Source: Coriobacteriaceae bacterium (lineage in GTDB: Bacteria > Actinomycetota > Coriobacteriia > Coriobacteriales > Coriobacteriaceae). From it: 37,539 nucleotides of DNA. Within the stretch, counting starts at the first letter, position 1. The number at the start of each line of letters is the position of its first letter. The position numbers and the translations under genes were made by a program. Shown here piece by piece: positions 27,633-35,132 of the stretch. The notes below the pieces were generated by a model. The model was not told the origin of the DNA, did not search any database, and saw only the letters and a list, made by a program, of their open reading frames with translations. The stretch lies in the NCBI GenBank assembly GCA_902363125.1, contig CABIZD010000018.1, positions 1 through 37,539 of the forward strand, read 5' to 3'.

Positions 27633-29388
27633 ACGTATCCTCCACGACCTTACCGCCGTCCTGCACGTAAAAACACTTCATGCCGTACTGCTTGCCGTCG
27701 TCGGTAACGTAATAGTCAAACGCATCTTGCGTATAGCCGTCGGAGTTAGTGGCACGCACGCGCACAAAGTACTGGCCGGAATCGGGCGCATCGCAGGTCA
27801 CCTCGGGAAGCAGCACGTCCTCTGCCTTAAAAAGCACGTCGCTTATGGCATAGTCGCGCGCAAGCTCAACGGTGTAGCGAATGTCGCGCGCCTCAAAATC
27901 GTAGGACGCATCCCAGTTAATGCGCAGCTTGCCGTTATCGATCTGCGGCACGCCGATGTAGAACGGCATGGGCTTTTTAAAACTCTCGCGAAAGCTCTTG
28001 TAGTTCTCCTCGATCTCGGAGGGAATCGCCGCGGCGATCTGCTCATATTGGTCCTTGGTGACAGGCAGATTGTCGATATCGGGCGAAGCAAAGACCAGGG
28101 ATTCAGTCACCTCGCGGTAGTGCTTGATCATCTTGGTCAGGCGAGTCTCGGTCAAATACGAGCGCAAGTCCTTGACGGCACGGTCGAGTTCGCTGCGGAA
28201 CGACTTGCTGCGCAACGCGCGGTTAAACAGCACGTTGCCCCAGTAGTTGCTTGCGCCGCGCTCCCAGCTCGCGTAGTCCGAAAACCCGGTAAGAGAAAGC
28301 TCCAGCTTACGCAGCATACCGTCGTTATCCCAATCCAAAAAGTACCAGGTATTTGAGTTGAGAGGGCTGTACAGATAGCAGTTGCGGTTCTGCGTATCGC
28401 AGTTGCCCGTCAGGATCTGAAACGCCAACCAATAGACCAGGTTCTCGATATCAAAGTAGGTGTCGAGCACGTCATCGATCTTTTGCGATTCGTCGTTGAG
28501 CGCATCGAGCATCTCGATGAGCTTGGTGTGGTCCGTATCGCCCTTAATCTCAAGCATGCCTTCAAAGCTTGCCTGGTTGTAGTCGGGATCATCGGCAAGC
28601 TTAATGGTGTCCTCGTAGCGATGGAAATCAAAGCTGTTCACCTTGTACAGGTGCCCGCTCTTATCCAGGCCATGTGCCTTAAGCGCCGTCTTGTTGAGCT
28701 GCTCCACCTGCGTAAACAGGCCGTAGTCCTCAAAGGTATCGTTGGACTTTTCGGTCTGATCGCACACCCACAGATGCACAAACTGCGTGCGCAGGCCCAT
28801 CATCTGGGGAATCCCGCGGATAAGGTCATAGGCCATCTTGTTGCGAAAACGCATACCCTCGCCCATGTGCTTGTTGAGCGCAATCGCACGCTGCTGGCGC
28901 CAGGTACCTTTTCCTTTTTTGAGCTCCACCTTGTAATTCTTCTGCGTATAACCGCTCGACGTCTGGCCACGCACCTGCACGGTAGCATTGGGCGCTTCCT
29001 CGCCATAGCCAACCTCGCCGGCCACCGGGCCGTCTTCGTCGCCCGCCTGCAAAAGCCCCATTACCTGATAGCGCGTCACGCCCATGTCGGCGTAGTCATA
29101 CACCGAGTACGTATTGATCTCGGCCCAGCTATGATCGGTGTTCTCGGAGCTGTTACCGCGCGAGACCGTCAGGTACATGGTCACAATGCCCGAGTCGTCG
29201 TAAACCTCGTACAGCTCGTCCTTATCGCGCAGGTGCTTGGACTGGTCGGAGGCCTCGGCCTTTTTAATCTTGTCCTGCTTTTTTACCTTATTTGTCGAGG
29301 ATTCGTCCTGAGATGAGCAGCCCGAAAGCAGCAGCGCGCCGGCAGCCGCCTCGATCAGACAGCGGCGAGACATCAACTTATCGATCAT
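27619..29388 (-). CDS. CotH-type kinase-fold lipoprotein
   Basis: CotH proteins are atypical secreted protein kinases, first known from spore coats. The N-terminus has a lipobox LLLSGC (Cys24), preceded by SRRCLI, which resembles a twin-arginine motif. A Lys/Asp/Glu-rich spacer follows. The CotH core shows VRGQTSSGYTQKNYKVELKKG, LNKHMGEGMRFRNKMAYDLIRG, GNCDTQNRNCYLY and the metal-site-like WYFLDWDNDGML. A C-terminal fibronectin-type III-like domain (about residues 490-585) ends with YFVRVRATNSDGYTQDAFDYYV. It overlaps pelG by 11 and VTC by 14 bases, so it is translated with them. Likely role: a surface-exposed modifier linked to the exopolysaccharide machinery. Confidence 0.85.
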   Translation of the reverse strand: MIDKLMSRRCLIEAAAGALLLSGCSSQDESSTNKVKKQDKIKKAEASDQSKHLRDKDELYEVYDDSGIVTMYLTVSRGNSSENTDHSWAEINTYSVYDYADMGVTRYQVMGLLQAGDEDGPVAGEVGYGEEAPNATVQVRGQTSSGYTQKNYKVELKKGKGTWRQQRAIALNKHMGEGMRFRNKMAYDLIRGIPQMMGLRTQFVHLWVCDQTEKSNDTFEDYGLFTQVEQLNKTALKAHGLDKSGHLYKVNSFDFHRYEDTIKLADDPDYNQASFEGMLEIKGDTDHTKLIEMLDALNDESQKIDDVLDTYFDIENLVYWLAFQILTGNCDTQNRNCYLYSPLNSNTWYFLDWDNDGMLRKLELSLTGFSDYASWERGASNYWGNVLFNRALRSKSFRSELDRAVKDLRSYLTETRLTKMIKHYREVTESLVFASPDIDNLPVTKDQYEQIAAAIPSEIEENYKSFRESFKKPMPFYIGVPQIDNGKLRINWDASYDFEARDIRYTVELARDYAISDVLFKAEDVLLPEVTCDAPDSGQYFVRVRATNSDGYTQDAFDYYVTDDGKQYGMKCFYVQDGGKVVEDTYEEG

Positions 29389-30922
29389 CAGAACCTCCCC
29401 AATGGTTGCGATACACGCGAACTACTGCGCGCTGAAACGCGCCGTGCGGCACACCCTTATGGCGACCTTCCTCATAGCGCTGTTCGACACGGTCGAGCAT
29501 GCGACCCAGCTGTGTAAAGCGACCCGTTTTGTCGGTCGCCACAATGGGCTGCTGGCTCAGGATACGATACGGCAAATTGGCGGTATAGGTATCGAGCCGC
29601 AGCAGCGCCACGATAAAAAACACCGCCGCACCCAACAAAAAGCCAAAGCCGTAAAATTGCTGCGGCAAAAGCAACGACACGGCAGTCGCCAGCCCGGCCA
29701 CGCCGGCAAACAGGCCCGAAGCCAGCACGGCCCCCTTGTAGTCGGTAAAGTACAGCAAGATGAGCAACACCGTATTGCCCACGGCATACAGGCCGTAGCC
29801 CACGCACAACGTGCGAAAATACCCGTGCATCAGGTTATTAAAGCCCAACGGTAGGGCCGACAGCACCGTGGTCTCGAGCGAGATGACCGCCGCCGTCACA
29901 AACAGCTGCTTGAGCGCACAAAACCGCAGTTCTCGGTTGAGCGTGGCAAGCATTTCCTCCTCGGCCACCACAATGTCGCCCACCACGCCACCGTCGTTGA
30001 ACAGGCTGTAGTAGTCGCGGTAGCGCGGATAGAAATTGACCTCGACTGAGACCACAAAGTTGACGGACGTGACCAGGATCGTCAAAAACGCGATGAGCGC
30101 CGGCACATCGTGGTAGGGCGCACCATAAAACAAGCCCTTGACCTGCACGCCAATGGGACCGGCCCAAATTATCACCAGGTGCGCAAAGAGGCCTAGGTTG
30201 GTAAACAAGCCCGTGAGCGCCAACGGCATAAACTGATCAAGCCACCGTAAAAAGAGCCAGGGGCTGCGGTCGCTCTGCGGAAAATACCGGTACAGCAGCA
30301 CCACGTCCCAGGCGAGCATGACGCCGTAGCCCAGAGCAATTGACGCCAACAGGCTCTCGACCGGCGGCAGCCCCAGCACCAGCGCGGCCAGGGCGCACAG
30401 GCACGCCACGCCAATGGCAGCCGCAAAGCTGCATAGGATACCGCGGTAATCCTTGATGGCCGTGAGGTAACTCATGCCGTTCCAGTTGACGATCATAATG
30501 TTGAACAGCCACAGGCACAGCAGCCCCTGCAGCAGCGTGGCGCCCGAGAACAGCAGAAAGACGCCGTAGAGCACCGTGCCCACAACGAGCATGATGGCAT
30601 TAGATCCCCAAAACGAAGGCAGGATCTCATCCTCGCGCTCGGCAAAAAGCATATCGGCCAAAAAGCGCGTGACCGGCATAGAGAAATAGCTTGTGAGCGT
30701 GAGCGACGCCAGCAGCGTATAGGTCACCATGCACACCAGCAGGTCTTGGTTGGCGCGTCCCACGCCCCACAGACCGCACAGCACCAAGATGCCCACCTGG
30801 AGCAGCACGCCCAACAGCATGGGGCCCGTGCACACAATGCCAGCGTAGCCATAGGCGCGCATCGTGGCAAACAGACCCTTGCGCCTAAACAGGCGCTTGA
30901 GCTCAAAACCGATTCCGGCCAC
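29378..30922 (-). CDS. pelG: PelG, polysaccharide transporter-like membrane protein
   Basis: Inner-membrane MATE/flippase-like component of Pel export. The N-terminus MAGIGFELKRLFRRKGLF is the family hallmark. About twelve hydrophobic helices follow, with polar loops such as ADMLFAEREDEILPSFWGSNA and VEVNFYPRYRDYYSLFNDGG. The cytoplasmic C-terminus is basic. At 514 residues the length is usual. The start is GTG (30922), three bases after the PelF stop, with AGGGGGAG upstream. PelD, PelE, PelF and PelG form the membrane synthase complex in characterised systems. Confidence 0.93.
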   Translation of the reverse strand: MAGIGFELKRLFRRKGLFATMRAYGYAGIVCTGPMLLGVLLQVGILVLCGLWGVGRANQDLLVCMVTYTLLASLTLTSYFSMPVTRFLADMLFAEREDEILPSFWGSNAIMLVVGTVLYGVFLLFSGATLLQGLLCLWLFNIMIVNWNGMSYLTAIKDYRGILCSFAAAIGVACLCALAALVLGLPPVESLLASIALGYGVMLAWDVVLLYRYFPQSDRSPWLFLRWLDQFMPLALTGLFTNLGLFAHLVIIWAGPIGVQVKGLFYGAPYHDVPALIAFLTILVTSVNFVVSVEVNFYPRYRDYYSLFNDGGVVGDIVVAEEEMLATLNRELRFCALKQLFVTAAVISLETTVLSALPLGFNNLMHGYFRTLCVGYGLYAVGNTVLLILLYFTDYKGAVLASGLFAGVAGLATAVSLLLPQQFYGFGFLLGAAVFFIVALLRLDTYTANLPYRILSQQPIVATDKTGRFTQLGRMLDRVEQRYEEGRHKGVPHGAFQRAVVRVYRNHWGGSDDR

Positions 30923-30925
30923 CGG

Positions 30926-32353
30926 CTACTCCCCCTCTCTGGACAGGTCAAACGCACGCGCCGTCTCATCGTATAGCGCGCGATAGTTGGCGAGCATCTG
31001 CTCGTGCAAGAAGTACGTGGCAACGCGACGCTGCCCGCGCTCCCCCATCTCAATGCGACGAGCGCGGCTTGTGCACATGCGTTCCATGGCATCGGCCAAG
31101 CCCTTGCGATACATAGGCGGCGTCACAAAACCCGCCACGCCAAAGTCGTCGCCCGGGGCGCCTTCGAGAAGCTCGCGACAGCAGCCCACCTCGGTCGTCA
31201 CGCAGGGACGGCGCGCTGCAAGCGACTCCAGCACGCTGAGCGGCTGGCCCTCGGAGATGCTCGTCAAAATGGTAAAGTCGAGCTTTTCCATGTACTCGAC
31301 AACGTTGACGCGGCCGGTAAAGATCAGGTCGCGCACGCCCAGGGTTTCGACCAGCGCGTGGCACTCGGCGCCGTACTCCTCGTCGTCAACGCCGCCCATG
31401 ATGTGCAGGCGCACCTTGGGCAGGCGCTCGTGCAGCTCAAAGAAGGCATAAATCATGGTCTTGACATCCTTGATGGGCGCCAGGCGCACCACCGCGCCAA
31501 TGTCCACCCAGCCGTCATCGGTCTTTAAGGGAATATCCTTAAAGCGATCGAACTGGATGCCGTTGGGGATGACCAGGCATTTGTCCGCATCGCAGCCCAT
31601 ATCAATCTGCGTCCTGCGGGCGTTATGGAACAAACTCGTCACGCGGAAGGCGCGGCGGTAGATCTCCTCCGAAAGCAGGTAGAAAAAGCGAATCCAGCGG
31701 TCCTTAAACGACGGCACCACCCAATCGGCGCGAATGATCTCTTCCTCGCGCTCGCGGGTATAGATGCCATGCTCGGTCAGCAGCACCGGCGCATGGTGAA
31801 CGCTTGAGCCCAAGCAGGCGAGCAGGCCACCGTAGCCGGTCGAGATGGCATGGTACACATCGGCCACCGGCACCTCGCTGCCCAACAGGTAGAGCACGGG
31901 CAGCAACATGGAGCGCATGGTGTGGAATGCATCGGCAAAGGGCGTGTAGGGATACTCGGCCAAGCATACGTCGCGAAAGATATCCATAAACGTGCGGCTC
32001 TGCAAAAACGAGAGCGGATGCACGCGACGGCGGTGGAAGATATCGAATAACACGTCCCAGTCCGGATTGGAGAGCGACACCAGACGGCGTAGCGCCTCGC
32101 GCTCACGGTCGTTAAAACTGGCTTCATGTTGCTCGCCCGAAAGCCGCAGGGCATCGTCCAGGAACACCTCGTGCACCTCGACCACGTTGCCGGGCAGCTC
32201 GTAGACAAACTTGCCACGGTCGGCAGCATGCGCGCCGATCACCCACAGCACAAACTCGTGCTCGGGCATGGCCGTAATGTAGCCATGCATCCAGGTAGAT
32301 ACGCCGCCGTGCACATAGGGGTAGCAACCCTCGAGTACCAAGCAGATCCTCAT
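30926..32353 (-). CDS. pelF: PelF, GT4-type glycosyltransferase
   Basis: Polymerises the Pel polysaccharide from UDP-sugars in known systems. The PelF signature ICLVLEGCYPYVHGGVSTWMHGYI is at the very start. The GT-B C-terminal half has IPNGIQFDRF, GAVVRLAPIKDVKTMIYAF, LIFTGRVNVVEYM and the donor-site ISEGQPLSVLESLAARRPCVTTEVGCCRELLEG with the paired glutamates. At 475 residues it is full length. The ATG overlaps the pelA stop (ATGA). There is no signal peptide or membrane helix, so it is cytosolic and presumably docks on PelD/E/G. Confidence 0.95.
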   Translation of the reverse strand: MRICLVLEGCYPYVHGGVSTWMHGYITAMPEHEFVLWVIGAHAADRGKFVYELPGNVVEVHEVFLDDALRLSGEQHEASFNDREREALRRLVSLSNPDWDVLFDIFHRRRVHPLSFLQSRTFMDIFRDVCLAEYPYTPFADAFHTMRSMLLPVLYLLGSEVPVADVYHAISTGYGGLLACLGSSVHHAPVLLTEHGIYTREREEEIIRADWVVPSFKDRWIRFFYLLSEEIYRRAFRVTSLFHNARRTQIDMGCDADKCLVIPNGIQFDRFKDIPLKTDDGWVDIGAVVRLAPIKDVKTMIYAFFELHERLPKVRLHIMGGVDDEEYGAECHALVETLGVRDLIFTGRVNVVEYMEKLDFTILTSISEGQPLSVLESLAARRPCVTTEVGCCRELLEGAPGDDFGVAGFVTPPMYRKGLADAMERMCTSRARRIEMGERGQRRVATYFLHEQMLANYRALYDETARAFDLSREGE

Positions 32354-34230
32354 TTGTCGCTACCCTCCTTGCGCTCGATCGTCACGGTCTTATCATTTGC
32401 CTTGAGCAGATACAGATTGCCCGTAAGGTGCGTCAGTTCGCCACCCGTGACTGAACCAGGCTCGCCGTTGTTGGCGCGGAACATGAGCCATGCCTCGTCG
32501 TGGAAATTGCCCAGGCTGAGCGTCCAGGCATCCGCACTGGTATCCACGCTCACCGTAACCGACGAAAAGCGCTGGATGGCACCGGAGCACTCCGACGCCG
32601 TCTGGTGCCGCAGGTCGGGCGCGGATTTGGTAAGCCACTCCAGGTAGTCGACCAGGCCGCCCTTGTAGACCTCCCAGCCCTCCTTGGCTCCGCGATCGGG
32701 GTCCAAAAGGTCGTCCGGGTGCATAAAGTGCGTGCTCACGTAGTGCATGTTGAGCTCGGACACGGCTGCCAGGCGCATATAGGAATCGTCGACCATGCCG
32801 CCCGAGACAATACGTGGCTGCTCCACAATGCCATCGCTCGCCACGCCAAACTCCTGCACGTACGGCAGGTCGGTGCCATCCTCAAAATACGTGCTGGCAA
32901 TGGTCTTAATGCGCGGAACATCGGTACCGATAAGCTTGCGCGCGCGGGCCGAAAGGATATTCGACGGCGGCACGTAAACCGAGCCATGAGCATTGGGCAG
33001 GACCTCGTCTTGAAACGCGATAAGTTCGTTGAGCGAAGCGACGAGCGTCTCTTTGTTCTTCCAGGTCTTGTAGACGTACAACGTACCATAGTCGGTGTCC
33101 CAGAGCGCGAGCGGTTGATGGTTGTAGCCGTGAAAGCCCAGCTCTCCGCCCATCTGCAGCAGCATGCCGCCAAAATAGCGGAACTGCGTGGTATCGGGTT
33201 GGCGCGTGGGCTCGGTCTGGTTGACCGCGTCCTCGTAGTTTTCGATCATCACGCCGGTATAGCGAATGCCGTATTTTTGCGCGAGCTTTTGCAGATCGGG
33301 CCACCAGACCTTGGTGTAAAAATCCGCAATGGAAAGGCCGTAGTCACGCTTGATATAAGTACCATCGCCCGAGGGCACGGGGCTAGGAAAGTCGTCCAAA
33401 TAGAACACGGCGCTGTTGATGACCGGATAGGCAGTGGCATCACCCAGCAAGCTTATGGCCGAAGCATAGAACCCACGCATGACCTTGTCGTAAATGCCAA
33501 TGTTGCACACCACGGTGTGACCACTGCCGCAATCGTTAGACCAAATGAGCGGCGTGCCCGCGTCACCGGTCCTTGCCCAGACGTGCGCCGTTTCGCGCAA
33601 TGAAACCGAAAGCGAAGAATCGAAGGGGTCTGAGAACTCGTAGCGCTCTCCTCCGCCCAGCATAAAGTCCTCGCTCGGAACGATACTTTCGGCTGTCGCA
33701 TAGTCATATCCGGCCGATTCGATCCCAAGCTTGGAGGCAATCACTTGCAGATAGCTCGAGTTATCCGGCGGCATCGCGAGCATAAGCGAACCGCCGGCAC
33801 TCGTCCAACTCATAATGTCGCTCAGGTGCGTACCGAGCCCATCGAGCGACGGCATGAGCAAAATCACGCGATCGAAGGACGTCAGCGAGGGAATGGCATC
33901 CGCGCCGTCCAGGGCAAGATCCACGTCGCGGTGCGCGATCTTCATGTCAAGCAGGATCTGGTCGAACTGCTCCTTTACGTCCTCGACGCCAGCTTGATCG
34001 GAATCGGAAATGACCAGGCACGTGGGCTTTTGACCAAACATCGCCGAGGAGGCCGGCACCGCATCGTTGGCGGCAAGCATCCCCAGCTTATGCTGGCCCG
34101 CACCGTACTGCACGCCGGCACGCTCCACCAGCAGCACGGCGGCCATGACAATAAAGACCGCCCACACCACGAGGAGTCCCATCCAACGAAAGCGCCCTGC
34201 ACGGTCGCGGATATGTTGCGCCACGCTCAT
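32350..34230 (-). CDS. pelA: PelA-type polysaccharide deacetylase (DUF2194-like), membrane anchored
   Basis: Predicted extracellular deacetylase that gives the Pel polymer its positive charge. An N-terminal helix (MGLLVVWAVFIVMAAVLLV) anchors it. Residues 60-250 form an alpha-beta domain (CLVISDSDQAGVEDVKEQF, FDRVILLMPSLDGLG). The deacetylase domain follows with FYLDDFPSPVP (D279, D280), the HxxxH motif GFHGYNHQPL (H367, H371) and STHFMHPDDLLDPD. A C-terminal beta domain ends the protein. The start at 34230 gives an ATGA overlap with pelE and has GGAGG 6 bases upstream, so a longer start at 34254 is less likely. Unlike Pseudomonas PelA, no glycoside-hydrolase domain is seen, matching the Gram-positive deacetylase-only form. 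Confidence 0.85.
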   Translation of the reverse strand: MSVAQHIRDRAGRFRWMGLLVVWAVFIVMAAVLLVERAGVQYGAGQHKLGMLAANDAVPASSAMFGQKPTCLVISDSDQAGVEDVKEQFDQILLDMKIAHRDVDLALDGADAIPSLTSFDRVILLMPSLDGLGTHLSDIMSWTSAGGSLMLAMPPDNSSYLQVIASKLGIESAGYDYATAESIVPSEDFMLGGGERYEFSDPFDSSLSVSLRETAHVWARTGDAGTPLIWSNDCGSGHTVVCNIGIYDKVMRGFYASAISLLGDATAYPVINSAVFYLDDFPSPVPSGDGTYIKRDYGLSIADFYTKVWWPDLQKLAQKYGIRYTGVMIENYEDAVNQTEPTRQPDTTQFRYFGGMLLQMGGELGFHGYNHQPLALWDTDYGTLYVYKTWKNKETLVASLNELIAFQDEVLPNAHGSVYVPPSNILSARARKLIGTDVPRIKTIASTYFEDGTDLPYVQEFGVASDGIVEQPRIVSGGMVDDSYMRLAAVSELNMHYVSTHFMHPDDLLDPDRGAKEGWEVYKGGLVDYLEWLTKSAPDLRHQTASECSGAIQRFSSVTVSVDTSADAWTLSLGNFHDEAWLMFRANNGEPGSVTGGELTHLTGNLYLLKANDKTVTIERKEGSDK

Positions 34231-35132
34231 CTGGCCTCCTCCCCGTCGCGCCAAAACGCCAACTTTTCGCGGTTGTCGGCGCTCAAATATACATGTTGCT
34301 TGTCAATCGCATCGATCACACGGTGGACCTCGTCACCATCGCGGCGCATCACGGCCAGGCGCAGGCAAAGCATCCAAACCTCCTGCTCCTCGGGCACGTC
34401 GAGCACCAGCTGGTCGATCACGGCCTGCGCCTCGTCAATCTGTCCGACATCGGCCAGCGCCGTCGCATATCGAATGCGCAGCTCAAAGGTGTCCTCGCGC
34501 TCGCAGCGACGCGCAAGCAGGCGCGCGTACTGTTGGCGCTGAATCTGAGCCACGCGCCCCTCGGCCAAGCCCGAGCCCAAGTATTCACCAAGAAAATCGC
34601 AGTATTCGTTGAGGTTTTGCGAGCTCGGGTCCGTCTTAAAGGCGCGCTCCAGCTGCTGCAGTTTAAGGTCGGACTCCTTGGAGATCTGCGCCACCGCCGT
34701 CGCGGCATAGTGCGCCACCTCAACGTCGTCGTTAAGCTTAGCCGCCTGCAGCTGCGCCAGGTACGCGTCGGGCTCCTCGGTGAGCATGGAGAGCATTAGG
34801 CGGCGCCGGCATGCCGGATCGTTGACGATGAGCGCCTCCTCGAGCGGCACTACGCCTGCATCGGCGTCACGGTCGTGCACCAGGATGCTGCGATGTAGGT
34901 CGTCGTTGAAGCGCAGCGACTCCAGCGCAGACTCTTTCAGCCCCTCGCCAAACACCGCGCTGCGGGCCGATAGCAGAACCACCAGCAACGGGCCCCACAG
35001 CGGCACCAGCACTATCACAGCCAACATGTGCCCGCGCACCGGCAGCAGGCCCAGCTTCATGAGCGTCCACAGCATCAGGCAAACCAGCGCATGAATCAGC
35101 AGCAAGACGGCAGCAACGACAAGCGAGATCAA
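34227..35132 (-). CDS. pelE: PelE-like protein: two membrane helices plus TPR-like repeats
   Basis: In known Pel systems PelE is a membrane TPR protein that joins PelD in the synthase complex. Two hydrophobic helices lie at about residues 1-25 and 36-57 (MLAVIVLVPLWGPLLVVLLSA). The rest is helical, with TPR-like pairs such as LQQLERAFKTDPSSQNLNEYCDFLGEYL, ELRIRYATALADVGQIDEAQAVIDQLVLDVP and EVWMLCLRLAVMRRDGDEVHRVI. The start is TTG (35132), overlapping the PelD stop (TTGA), with a GAGGGGGG ribosome site. Sequence identity to other PelE proteins is expected to be low, so the name rests on architecture and position between pelD and pelA. Confidence 0.82.
   Translation of the reverse strand: MISLVVAAVLLLIHALVCLMLWTLMKLGLLPVRGHMLAVIVLVPLWGPLLVVLLSARSAVFGEGLKESALESLRFNDDLHRSILVHDRDADAGVVPLEEALIVNDPACRRRLMLSMLTEEPDAYLAQLQAAKLNDDVEVAHYAATAVAQISKESDLKLQQLERAFKTDPSSQNLNEYCDFLGEYLGSGLAEGRVAQIQRQQYARLLARRCEREDTFELRIRYATALADVGQIDEAQAVIDQLVLDVPEEQEVWMLCLRLAVMRRDGDEVHRVIDAIDKQHVYLSADNREKLAFWRDGEEAR

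Noticed and set aside
26124..27707. Plus-strand open frame of 500+ codons opposite the VTC and DUF4956 genes
   Set aside because: His/Arg-rich composition typical of a shadow frame. The minus-strand genes have full family signatures.
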